A DNA stretch of 14,723 bases from an uncultured Bacilli bacterium (GCA_910586195.1 CAJUHO010000032.1:1-14723); one strand, 5' to 3'. Numbered from the stretch's first letter, positions 7,692-14,566 are shown. The notes: generated from the letters alone by a model not told the origin. Translations and numbers: made by a program.

Positions 7692-8758
7692 TTCTTTTTC
7701 TCCTTTCGCATTATAATCATATCGTGAAATGCCTCTATTCTTGTATTAATTCCAACATCGCTTGTTTGCGAGTCAAAACTAAAGTAAATAATAGGAATTT
7801 TATAATCTTCAGAAATTCTTTGCAAAACGGGCATAGCGTCAATTTCTGGTGTGCATCCAAAACTTTTGATGTGGATAATTCCATCAAATCCGTCCTTCGC
7901 ATAGTCAAGGGCGCATTTGACTGTATACATAGATGTTGCTCCCATATCATATTTTGCATAGTCTTTGATACTCTTTTTTATTTCTTGTTCAGGAGCATTG
8001 AAAAAACTATTGGTAATGTTCATCCATCTTTTAATAATCATTCCTTTTTTTGCTAATTCTTTTTCGATATAGTGATTACTGTAGGGATCCATGATAGTAT
8101 AGTACTCTCCAATAAGACCTACCTGTAAAGGATGTGTAGGTTTGTTAGTTTCTACATTTTTAAGTCTCGTATAATACTTTTTATATGTTTGGTTCAATTC
8201 TTTTTTAGTACGAACTGTACGTAATTCTGCTAAAAATTCTCGGTGTAATAGGTCAAAATCCCCTTCATTTTTTTCAAAGCCAATATTTTGACGGATAAAA
8301 TCCTCAATTTTATCAATGGCATCTACAATTTTTACGACTAGAAGTAAAGTGGAAGTTACCTTTTTTAAATTAAGTTTCGGATTGATTTTTTTGAATTCAT
8401 TATAGAAAGTTAATGGTTTTGCGAAATCGGCCTCTGCCATATTAATAAATTTAACATCGTAACCTAAATCTTTTAGAATTTGTTCATGCAATTCTCCATA
8501 ATAGCCAAGACGACAGGGACCTCCTACTTGAATTAAAGTATTGGCACCTGCCTCAATTGCTTCGATGTAGCCTCCTAGTTGATATTTAAAGGGAGTGCAG
8601 ACAAAGTCTGGAGAGTATTTTGTTCCGATTTCTAATGTTTTTTTTGTAGTGAGTGGGGCATCGATATAATCACATTCTAGTCCTAACTTCATAAGAATTT
8701 CGATGGCAATATTATAATTTCCAAATCTAGGGAAACTAATTTTGCAATTGGCTTTCAC
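7688..8758 (-). CDS. Acyl-CoA dehydratase/activase-associated protein (HgdB/DUF2229-like)
   Basis: 356 residues, cytoplasmic, no signal peptide. Cysteines lie in family-like contexts: C54 in DFVCTPFK, C82 in GGPCRLGYYGE, C302 in SFGCTPEID. These could ligate an Fe-S cluster, as in the 2-hydroxyglutaryl-CoA dehydratase subunits, and I infer that the protein is the electron acceptor of the neighbouring activase. The C-terminal motif (329-345: DSQ..., G at 336, TRIEAF) also occurs in the next upstream gene, so the two are distant paralogues. The start is GTG at 8758: AAAGGAGG ends about 9 nt before it, and no ATG fits as well. It overlaps the upstream gene by 23 nt and the activase by 4 nt, ending in TGA. 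Function in this organism is unknown. Confidence 0.85.
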   Translation of the reverse strand: MKANCKISFPRFGNYNIAIEILMKLGLECDYIDAPLTTKKTLEIGTKYSPDFVCTPFKYQLGGYIEAIEAGANTLIQVGGPCRLGYYGELHEQILKDLGYDVKFINMAEADFAKPLTFYNEFKKINPKLNLKKVTSTLLLVVKIVDAIDKIEDFIRQNIGFEKNEGDFDLLHREFLAELRTVRTKKELNQTYKKYYTRLKNVETNKPTHPLQVGLIGEYYTIMDPYSNHYIEKELAKKGMIIKRWMNITNSFFNAPEQEIKKSIKDYAKYDMGATSMYTVKCALDYAKDGFDGIIHIKSFGCTPEIDAMPVLQRISEDYKIPIIYFSFDSQTSDVGINTRIEAFHDMIIMRKEKKK

Positions 8759-9674
8759 TTTGCTTTTCCTCCTTTAATTTTATAATATCGATAAAACTTT
8801 CAAGACGAGTTTCCATACCAGCAGTTCCCTCCTGTGCGTCTAGTACTAAGGTAATGATTGGCTTATCTTTTAGTCGTCTAAGAATCATTTCATTTACTAA
8901 AGAATCAGGACCGCATGGAAACGCAGATACTAAAACAATACCATCTACTTGGTTTTTATAAAGTGAAATTGCGCCTACTAGTTCTTTATTAAAAGTCCAA
9001 GGGAGTGTTTTACTTATTGCTTTTGCTTCTTCCCTTGCTTTTTTTTCTTCTATGATACACCCAAGAATAGGAGTACAATTCAATTCCTTTAATATATCTA
9101 ATATAGGTTTTCCAATGTAGTGATCATAGATATTATAGGGGTGTGCAATTACTAAGATTTTTAAATTTTTATTTTCTAAGTTTTTACGCTGTTCATTTAG
9201 CGCCAATAATTTGGTAGTTTTTTCTGCTTGTTTTGCTATATAGTAAGCTTTTAATATTTGAGTTTTGTTTTTACCTAAAAATTTTCCCATTTTTAAAAAT
9301 GCTTTTAATTCTGTATCTTTATTTAAAATATCAATACTATAATAGAGAAGTTTTAAATCTTGTTCACGAAATGTGTTTTTTACAACATCATAAATAGCTT
9401 GAAATCTAGAACAGACAATATCCTTTGTGCCACCTAATGTTGCAATACGAGGGACTAAAATATAGTCACACTTATCAATTAGGTATTCTACATGGCCTAA
9501 ATATATTTTATGAGGAAGACAAGCTTCATCAATTGCATATTTGGTTCCTTGTTTAATAATTTGTTTATTAGTCTCTGGACTTACAATATATTCAATTCCT
9601 AATTCTTCGAAAAAGCTTTCCCATAATGTGTGATATTTATAGTAGAGAAATGCTCTGGGAATTCCTATTTTCAT
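8736..9674 (-). CDS. DUF2229 family activase partner
   Basis: 312 residues. The start MKIGIPRAFLYYKYHTLW and the segment EACLPHKIYLGH are typical of the DUF2229 domain found beside, or fused to, BcrA/BadF-type activases. Conserved cysteines are C52 (EACLPHK), C88 (DIVCSRF) and C254 (AFPCGPDS). The C-terminal part carries LDAQEGTAGMETRLESF (278-294), matching the equivalent motif of the following gene. No membrane segment. It is the first gene of the three-gene operon. ATG at 9674 follows GAGGTG about 7 nt upstream, and the operon promoter lies just before. Stop is TAG. In large clostridial homologues this domain is part of one chain with the activase, whereas here it is separate. Substrate unknown. 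Confidence 0.88.
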   Translation of the reverse strand: MKIGIPRAFLYYKYHTLWESFFEELGIEYIVSPETNKQIIKQGTKYAIDEACLPHKIYLGHVEYLIDKCDYILVPRIATLGGTKDIVCSRFQAIYDVVKNTFREQDLKLLYYSIDILNKDTELKAFLKMGKFLGKNKTQILKAYYIAKQAEKTTKLLALNEQRKNLENKNLKILVIAHPYNIYDHYIGKPILDILKELNCTPILGCIIEEKKAREEAKAISKTLPWTFNKELVGAISLYKNQVDGIVLVSAFPCGPDSLVNEMILRRLKDKPIITLVLDAQEGTAGMETRLESFIDIIKLKEEKQSESQLQN

Positions 9675-9696
9675 ATACTACACCTCATTTATTATC

Positions 9697-9725
9697 ATTT
9701 TAACAAGAAAATAAGTATATGTAAA
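9697..9725 (-). promoter_or_regulatory. Promoter of the activase operon
   Basis: Minus strand: -35 TTTACA (9725-9720), 17-nt spacer, extended -10 TGTTAAAAT (hexamer 9702-9697). Transcript start is predicted about 16 nt before the start codon of the DUF2229 gene. Confidence 0.75.
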
Positions 9726-9753
9726 TTCCCTTGATTAATCTTTTCGTATTAAT

Positions 9754-9782
9754 AAGGAGGACTGATGGAATTATGCTTGTAA
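9754..9782 (+). other. Orphan ribosome binding site with a five-codon ORF
   Basis: A full AAGGAGG (9754-9760) is followed 4 nt later by ATG at 9765 and a five-codon frame, Met-Glu-Leu-Cys-Leu, ending in TAA at 9780-9782. It is either a leader peptide or the remnant of a lost gene. It lies upstream of the promoter I assign to the next gene, so no transcript covering it is evident. Confidence 0.35.
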
Positions 9783-9805
9783 AAATATTATAGTAATGTT
9801 ATTAT
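9777..9805 (+). promoter_or_regulatory. Promoter of the membrane protein gene at 9827
   Basis: -35 TTGTAA (9777-9782), 17-nt spacer, extended -10 TGTTATTAT (hexamer 9800-9805). The hexamer lies in the second copy of a 10-bp direct repeat. Start is predicted about 15-18 nt before the start codon. Confidence 0.55.
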
Positions 9806-9809
9806 AGTA
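9786..9809 (+). repeat. Direct repeat TATTATAGTA, two copies
   Basis: TATTATAGTA occurs at 9786-9795 and 9800-9809 (14-bp period, about 1.3 helical turns). A third copy is at 4620-4629 before the response regulator gene. It may be a regulator site or only reflect AT-rich -10 sequence. Confidence 0.3.
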
Positions 9810-9826
9810 TAAGAATAGAAGGTGGA

Positions 9827-10348
9827 ATGATGGATATTATTATTACATTTTTTAGAGATATATTAGATGGCCCACTATATATTATCATAGCGGTAATCTG
9901 TGGTGTTTTATTTTGTGCCTGTATTGGTTATTTAGCGGAAAAGTCACAATTAAAAAGAAAAGAAAGAGAAAAATATGTTGAGGTAAAAAATGAATCTGTT
10001 GCTATTAATTCGCAAGTTCCTCCAGTTGCTCAGGTGACTACTTCTCCATCTGTATCACCACAGGTCGTTACTATGCCGACAAATAATATGAATTCATCGG
10101 TAGAAAGCGTTCCCGTTTCGCAATCACCGTATGTTATACCAACTCAAGTAGTATCAACCCTTCAAGCATCCCCAACTGTCTCAGCTACCACTGTGGCACC
10201 TGCTCCTGTTGATTCACAACCTACCACTGTTGTTCAGCCAATTCCAATGAATGATGCTACGCAAACTCCTATACCAGAGTCTGTTGTAGTTTCATCTATT
10301 TCTGTACCAGGTAATGTAGAAAGTGTTCCACCTGTTAATCAAGGGTAA
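9827..10348 (+). CDS. Single-pass membrane protein with Pro/Val/Ser/Thr/Gln-rich tail
   Basis: 173 residues, not recognised as a known family. One hydrophobic segment (about 17-37, LYIIIAVICGVLFCACIGYLA) is followed by a basic stretch KRKEREK (43-49), which by the positive-inside rule would place the C-terminal tail in the cytoplasm. From about residue 60 to the end the chain is low-complexity, dominated by Pro, Val, Ser, Thr and Gln, with loose repeats such as VESVP near both ends. This tail is likely disordered. The DNA of the tail is visibly less AT-rich than its neighbours. Two adjacent ATG codons (9827, 9830) are possible. GAAGG and GGTGG sit close upstream, and the second ATG has slightly better spacing. 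No terminator separates it from cdaA, so readthrough is possible. Confidence 0.75.
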   Translation: MMDIIITFFRDILDGPLYIIIAVICGVLFCACIGYLAEKSQLKRKEREKYVEVKNESVAINSQVPPVAQVTTSPSVSPQVVTMPTNNMNSSVESVPVSQSPYVIPTQVVSTLQASPTVSATTVAPAPVDSQPTTVVQPIPMNDATQTPIPESVVVSSISVPGNVESVPPVNQG

Positions 10349-10365
10349 AAATGCTTTCTTTTCCG

Positions 10366-10377
10366 ACAAAATTTTGT
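10366..10377. repeat. Perfect 12-bp palindrome before cdaA
   Basis: ACAAAATTTTGT is self-complementary and touches the extended -10 box of the cdaA promoter. It could be an operator, but AT-rich palindromes this short also arise by chance. Confidence 0.25.
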
Positions 10378-10383
10378 TATACT
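10375..10383 (+). promoter_or_regulatory. Extended -10 promoter of cdaA
   Basis: TGTTATACT (hexamer 10378-10383) is a good extended -10. No clear -35 box is seen at 17 nt. The leader would be about 25 nt, with AAGGAG 8 nt before the ATG at 10415. Confidence 0.5.
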
Positions 10384-10414
10384 TTATAAGTAACATAAAA
10401 AAGGAGACGATAGT

Positions 10415-11248
10415 ATGTCATTAACGGTAACAGATATTTTATCTATCACACGGAAAATTGTTGATATATGTTTAGTGTGGGCTATTTTCTATTTCATTTT
10501 GAAAAATGTTCGTAATAATGTGAAGTTATCTCTTATTTTTAAAGGAGTTACCTTTATTATTATTTTGAAGTTTGTTAGTGATGGTTGTGGTTTTACAACA
10601 ATTGGAGTGTTGTTAGAATACATTATTATGTGGGGACCATTAGCTTTAATTATTATTTTTCAACCCGAGATTCGTACTATTTTGGAACAGCTAGGACGTA
10701 CCCAATTGCTGGGGCGACACAAAACATTAACAGTAGATGAGCGAGAACATTTGGTTTATCAAATTGTACAGGCTCTAGAATTCTTACGTAAACAAAGAAT
10801 AGGTGCGCTTATTGTTTTAGAACGTGATGTTAGTTTAGGAAATTATATTGAAAAGGCAAAGAAGATATATGCTGATTTATCTAGTGATTTATTGATATCT
10901 ATTTTCTTCCCTAATAATCCGTTACATGATGGTGGAGTTATTATTCAGGGTGATCGTATTACATGTGCTGGTGCTGTTTTTCCTACTAGTAGTAGTTCTA
11001 AAATTAATCGTCATTTAGGAACTCGTCATCGTGCAGCGCTAGGAATTGCGGAAGAGACGGATTGTATTTCTTTGATTGTATCAGAAGAGACAGGAAGATT
11101 ATCTATTGCTGTTAAGGGAGAATTGTTTTATAATTTGTCATTAGATGATGTTAGAATTATGTTAATCGATGAATTACGTCCTAAACAAGATTTGGATTAT
11201 GATGAAGACGATATAGATGGAGAAGAGATATATGAAGAAAATAATTAA
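10415..11248 (+). CDS. cdaA: Diadenylate cyclase CdaA (membrane-bound, c-di-AMP synthase)
   Basis: 277 residues. CdaA joins two ATP into c-di-AMP, the second messenger that controls potassium and osmolyte balance in Bacillota. Three hydrophobic helices (about 15-30, 40-56, 62-82) are followed by the linker QPEIRTILEQLGR and the DAC (DisA_N) domain to about residue 255. Catalytic motifs: HDGG (171-174) and GTRHRAALG (202-210), then VSEETG (222-227). The first motif normally reads DGA, and here it is DGG. A strongly acidic C-terminal tail (259-277) completes the protein. ATG is preceded by AAAGGAG at proper spacing. The cdaR start lies inside its 3' end (17-nt overlap), so the two are coupled. 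Confidence 0.95.
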   Translation: MSLTVTDILSITRKIVDICLVWAIFYFILKNVRNNVKLSLIFKGVTFIIILKFVSDGCGFTTIGVLLEYIIMWGPLALIIIFQPEIRTILEQLGRTQLLGRHKTLTVDEREHLVYQIVQALEFLRKQRIGALIVLERDVSLGNYIEKAKKIYADLSSDLLISIFFPNNPLHDGGVIIQGDRITCAGAVFPTSSSSKINRHLGTRHRAALGIAEETDCISLIVSEETGRLSIAVKGELFYNLSLDDVRIMLIDELRPKQDLDYDEDDIDGEEIYEENN

Positions 11249-12587
11249 CATTTTTAGAAAATTGTTTCGTCTTATTGGTGGCATCTTTGATAAGGTGCTA
11301 ATTACTCCTATTACAAAGTTAATTCTTAAGATTACAGACTTTTTTAAAGATAATGGTAGAAGCATAGAACGTTTTTTTGAAAGGCGTTCTACGTTGATTG
11401 TTGTATCTTTAGTATTAGCAGTTGGTGTTTTTATTTTAATTGATCGTGAGTCGAATATTATGATTGATCAATATGCTGAAATTCTTTATAATCAACCAGT
11501 TTCAGCAGTTTATAATGAGGAGTTATATGTAGTTGAAGGTCTTCCCAAAGAGGTGGATATTACATTAGTTGGACAAAAGAGACATATATTTTTAGCAAAA
11601 CAGTCTCCTTCACGAGAGGTTTCTGTGGATTTAACAGGATTGAAACCAGGTAATCATAAAGTTACCTTAAAGTATTCTCAAAGATTAAAATCACTAGATT
11701 ATAAGTTAGACCCTTCTTCTGTAACTGTTACAATTTATGAAAAGGTATCAGAAACAAAGAGTTTAACAGTTGATGTATTACATAGAGACAATTTAGATAA
11801 TAAACTTTATATCGAAAATATAGAGTTAGATCGTAGCAATGTTATTGTCAAAGGTGCTGCTTATAAGTTAAAGAGTGTTGCTACTGTTAAAGCTTTAGTG
11901 GATGTTGATAATTTTGTTAATCCAAAAGCTGGAACGATGACATTGAAAGATGTACCATTGGTTGCATATGATACAAACGGTAAGATTGTTGATGTTGAAA
12001 TAGTACCAAAAACGGTAGATGCTAAGATAGTAATTACATCTCCAAGTAAGGAAGTACCAGTTAAAGTAGTACCAAAAGGAAATTTAGCATTTGGTAAATC
12101 TATTAAATCTATTATCCCTAGTGTTTCTACTATTACTGTTTATGGTGAGCAGGAAGCCGTTAATAAATTAGATAGTATTGAAGTTGAAATTGATGTAAAA
12201 GATTTAGAGAAAAACAAGGAATTTAATATCACTTTGAAGAAACCAAATGGTATTACGGAACTTAGTCAGAAAACAATTACAGTTAAAGTTGAAATTGATA
12301 ATTCGATTACTAAAGAATTTAAGAATATTAATATTGTGACTGAAAATTTAGGTAGCAATTATAAGGTTCAGGCTTTATCATTAGAAGATAGTGTTGTTTC
12401 AGTTGATGTAAAGGGTAGTGAAGAAGCTATTAATGCTTTGGATCCTTCTACAATTAAGGCGTATATCAATCTTAAGGATTATGGTGTTGGGGAACATGAA
12501 GTTCCTGTAGAGGTTACGGGAGATGATGTTAAGTTAACTTATACATCAAAAACTAAGAAAGTAAAAATACGTATTACTGAAAAATAA
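11232..12587 (+). CDS. cdaR: CdaA regulator, YbbR domain protein
   Basis: 451 residues from the ATG at 11232. I prefer this start because GGAG lies 9 nt upstream, while the in-frame ATG at 11217 has no ribosome site. The N-terminal 53 residues are basic and amphipathic (cytoplasmic), then one membrane helix (about 54-71), then an extracytoplasmic part made of four tandem YbbR repeats (about 84-170, 176-269, 274-356, 362-450), each a beta-rich unit. CdaR binds CdaA at the membrane and modulates c-di-AMP synthesis in Bacillus and Listeria. It overlaps cdaA by 17 nt. The usual third gene, glmM, is missing: a strong terminator follows directly. Confidence 0.92.
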   Translation: MKKIINIFRKLFRLIGGIFDKVLITPITKLILKITDFFKDNGRSIERFFERRSTLIVVSLVLAVGVFILIDRESNIMIDQYAEILYNQPVSAVYNEELYVVEGLPKEVDITLVGQKRHIFLAKQSPSREVSVDLTGLKPGNHKVTLKYSQRLKSLDYKLDPSSVTVTIYEKVSETKSLTVDVLHRDNLDNKLYIENIELDRSNVIVKGAAYKLKSVATVKALVDVDNFVNPKAGTMTLKDVPLVAYDTNGKIVDVEIVPKTVDAKIVITSPSKEVPVKVVPKGNLAFGKSIKSIIPSVSTITVYGEQEAVNKLDSIEVEIDVKDLEKNKEFNITLKKPNGITELSQKTITVKVEIDNSITKEFKNINIVTENLGSNYKVQALSLEDSVVSVDVKGSEEAINALDPSTIKAYINLKDYGVGEHEVPVEVTGDDVKLTYTSKTKKVKIRITEK

Positions 12588-12618
12588 AAGATTTGCGACA
12601 AATTCGCAAATCTTTTTT
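12586..12618. terminator. Bidirectional terminator after cdaR
   Basis: AAAAGATTTGCGA and TCGCAAATCTTTT form a 13-bp stem with a 5-nt loop (12599-12603), followed by T to 12618. The opposite strand also ends in T-rich sequence, so it serves both cdaR and the convergent DUF378 gene. Confidence 0.92.
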
Positions 12619-12817
12619 AATCATCGAAATGATGAAATAATATAGGGATACATAGTAGACCACATAAACCTATGATTGCATAAATTATTTTAGCTATGAT
12701 ATTATCAACGCCTCCAAAGATGGTTGCTACAAGATCTAGCTCAAATAGTCCTACGAGAGCCCAATTGATTGCACCAATAATAATTAGAGTTAAAGCAATT
12801 TTTTTTACTATTTCCAT
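12617..12817 (-). CDS. DUF378 family small membrane protein
   Basis: 66 residues, two hydrophobic helices (about 6-27 and 41-61). The pattern IGAINWALVGLFELDLVATIFG and IIYAIIGLCGL fits DUF378, which includes B. subtilis YuzA and has no known function. ATG at 12817 has AAGGAG 8 nt upstream. It stands alone on the minus strand between the cda operon and the lipoprotein gene and shares its terminator with cdaR. I could not place its promoter convincingly. Confidence 0.9.
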   Translation of the reverse strand: MEIVKKIALTLIIIGAINWALVGLFELDLVATIFGGVDNIIAKIIYAIIGLCGLLCIPILFHHFDD

Positions 12818-12875
12818 AATCTATTCTCCTTTGCATAAACTTATTTATTACTTATTATTGCCATGATTTTCTAAA

Positions 12876-12890
12876 ATTATTCGTAATAAT
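12876..12890. repeat. Small inverted repeat in the divergent region
   Basis: ATTATT-CGT-AATAAT forms a 6-bp inverted repeat with a 3-nt centre between the divergent DUF378 and lipoprotein genes. It is a candidate regulator site only because of its place. Confidence 0.2.
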
Positions 12891-12940
12891 ATTATTTTTT
12901 TTCCATATAGTTAAATGAGAATAAAATATGAGGTGAAATA

Positions 12941-13942
12941 ATGAAGAAGATATTCCTATTTCTTGGACTGTTCTTTTCTATATTATTTATAACAGGATGT
13001 GGTAAATATGGAGAGAAAGATGTAGTCAAGGATTTTGACAAAAAGGTTAATAAATTAAAATCTTATCAAATAGAGGGAAAGTTAGAAATTGTAAATAATG
13101 ATGACGTTTATAATTATGATGTTGTAGTTTCTTATAAGCAGAAGGATTATTATAAGGTATCATTAAAAAATATTGCTAATAATCATGAGCAAATTATATT
13201 AAAAAATAAAGATGGAGTATATGTGTTGACACCATCCTTGAATAAAAGCTTTAAATTTCAGAGTGATTGGCCATATAGTAATTCACAAATTTATTTGTTA
13301 GAATCTCTTCGTGATGATATTAAAAACGATGACAAAAGAGAATTTGTTGCAAATAAGAATAATTATCAATTTACAACAAAGGTAAATTATCCTAATAATA
13401 GAAAATTAACTTCTCAAAAAATTATATTAGATAAAGAGTTGAAACCAGAAGTAGTAAAAGTTTTGAATGAAGAAAAAGTTCCGCAAATGACGATGACATT
13501 TAAATCTATTGATTATAGTCCAACCTTTAAAGATAACTTTTTTAATCTAGATGTTGCTATGAATAGTTCTAAAATAGAAGAATCTACAGTTCCCACTACT
13601 AAACTAGAAGAGGCAATTTATCCTTTGGTAACACCAACTGGAACAAAACTGGTGAGTGAGGAAAAAATAGAAATGACAAATGGGCAACGTGTAATTATGA
13701 CCTTTGAAGGGGAAAAACCATTTTTGTTAGTAGAGGAGACGGCTAATATTGAGGATGAGTTAACAATAGTTCCTACTTATGGTGATATTTATAGATTAAT
13801 GGATACTTTAGGTGTAATGACGGATAATTCTCTTACTTGGACTTCTGCAGGAATTGAGTATTATTTAGTCAGTGATGTAATGGGACGTGAAGAGTTAGTT
13901 GAAATTGCACAGTCTATTAATGTTTTACCAACGATGAAATAA
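12941..13942 (+). CDS. LolA-like / DUF4367 lipoprotein
   Basis: 333 residues. The signal peptide has a hydrophobic core and lipobox ITGC, with C20 as the lipid-modified cysteine, so the protein is anchored on the outer face of the membrane. Residues about 25-205 resemble the LolA-like fold of Bacillota lipoproteins such as YdcC/GerS (pattern: LKNKDGVYVLTPSLNKSF, then YLLESLRDDI). Residues about 215-333 look like a DUF4367 domain (LTWTSAGIEYYLVSD, EELVEIAQS). In sporulating relatives some of these serve germination or sporulation, but nothing here proves that. The ATG at 12941 has AGGTGA about 6 nt upstream. Its stop codon overlaps a terminator. Confidence 0.85.
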   Translation: MKKIFLFLGLFFSILFITGCGKYGEKDVVKDFDKKVNKLKSYQIEGKLEIVNNDDVYNYDVVVSYKQKDYYKVSLKNIANNHEQIILKNKDGVYVLTPSLNKSFKFQSDWPYSNSQIYLLESLRDDIKNDDKREFVANKNNYQFTTKVNYPNNRKLTSQKIILDKELKPEVVKVLNEEKVPQMTMTFKSIDYSPTFKDNFFNLDVAMNSSKIEESTVPTTKLEEAIYPLVTPTGTKLVSEEKIEMTNGQRVIMTFEGEKPFLLVEETANIEDELTIVPTYGDIYRLMDTLGVMTDNSLTWTSAGIEYYLVSDVMGREELVEIAQSINVLPTMK

Positions 13943-13962
13943 ACATAAATTGTTTATTTTTT
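13937..13962 (+). terminator. Terminator of the lipoprotein gene
   Basis: AAATAAACA and TGTTTATTT form a 9-bp stem with a 5-nt loop, followed by T to 13962. The stop codon is inside the first arm. The stem is AT-rich, so it may be leaky. Confidence 0.6.
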
Positions 13963-13972
13963 CGCTTTCCTA

Positions 13973-13981
13973 TGGTATACT
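13973..13981 (+). promoter_or_regulatory. Extended -10 promoter of the thioredoxin-like gene
   Basis: TGGTATACT (hexamer 13976-13981). The -35 region is poor (TTGTTT at 13950 is 20 nt away). The start would be near 13988, giving a leader of only about 10 nt that begins at the ribosome site GGTGAT. Confidence 0.5.
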
Positions 13982-13997
13982 TTGATTGGTGATTGAA

Positions 13998-14546
13998 ATG
14001 GCAAAAAAGAAAAATAATAATAAAAGTGTGAATAAAAATTCTGAAAAAAAACATAATAAAAAAGTAGAAGTAACAAATAATGCAGATTCTTTAGGAATTG
14101 GAAATGCAGTGAAGTGTTGTTTTGCGGTAGTAGCTGTATTAGGGTTAACATATTTACTTACTATTTATATTACAGATAAAAATAAAAAGCTTTCGTTAGC
14201 CCCTCTTCCTACAGTTATTCAATATGATGTTATTCTGGCTGGACAAAGTTTTAATCAGAGAAATGATGAATATTTAGTTTTATATCTTGATGATGATAAG
14301 ATAAGTACCTATAGTGATATTTTAAGTACTTATAGTGAAAAGGAAGGGAAAGTTCGTCTTTATAAATGTTATACAAATGAAACATTAAATAAAAAATTCA
14401 TTTCTAATGATATTACAGATAAAAATCCAGAGAATGCAGAAGATTTAAGAGTAGCTAGTAATACATTAATTCGTTTTAAAGATGGTAAAATAGTAGAGTA
14501 TATTACAGGAATAAGTGAGGTATCTTCTTATTTAGAAAATCTTTAA
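13998..14546 (+). CDS. Membrane-anchored thioredoxin-like protein without CxxC
   Basis: 182 residues from ATG 13998, chosen because GGTGAT, complementary to the 16S 3' end, sits at the right distance. An upstream in-frame TTG at 13986 would include that site. The Lys/Asn-rich N-terminus (1-30) is cytoplasmic, then one membrane helix (about 37-58). The outer part (about 65-182) follows a thioredoxin-like order: a strand YLVLYLDDD, helix, strand KVRLYKCY, helix, strands NTLIRFKDGKIVEYITG, final helix. The catalytic CxxC is absent, and the usual cis-proline before TLI is replaced by Asn. The only cysteines are C40, C41 in the membrane helix and C124. So any role is probably structural or binding, not redox. 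Assignment is by pattern only. Confidence 0.6.
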   Translation: MAKKKNNNKSVNKNSEKKHNKKVEVTNNADSLGIGNAVKCCFAVVAVLGLTYLLTIYITDKNKKLSLAPLPTVIQYDVILAGQSFNQRNDEYLVLYLDDDKISTYSDILSTYSEKEGKVRLYKCYTNETLNKKFISNDITDKNPENAEDLRVASNTLIRFKDGKIVEYITGISEVSSYLENL

Positions 14547-14566
14547 TCATCTTTTTGATGATTTTT
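14545..14566 (+). terminator. Weak terminator abutting tRNA-Asn
   Basis: AATCATC and GATGATT form a 7-bp stem with a 5-nt loop, then TTTTT ending at 14566, directly against the tRNA 5' end at 14567. It may be partly read through, or it may be a processing hairpin. Confidence 0.5.

Noticed and set aside
7049..8056. Plus-strand open frames opposite the activase and HgdB-like genes
   Set aside because: Antisense shadows of conserved coding sequence, without ribosome sites or recognisable domains.
11217..11231. Earlier ATG for cdaR at 11217
   Set aside because: No ribosome binding site precedes it, whereas ATG 11232 has GGAG at 9 nt; the extra five residues add nothing recognisable.
12906..12911. 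TATAGT as -10 box for the lipoprotein gene
   Set aside because: No TG extension and no -35 box at a normal distance; too weak to list as a promoter.
13986..13997. Earlier TTG start for the thioredoxin-like gene
   Set aside because: It would place the Shine-Dalgarno GGTGAT inside the coding region and is only about 5 nt after the -10 box, before the expected transcript start.
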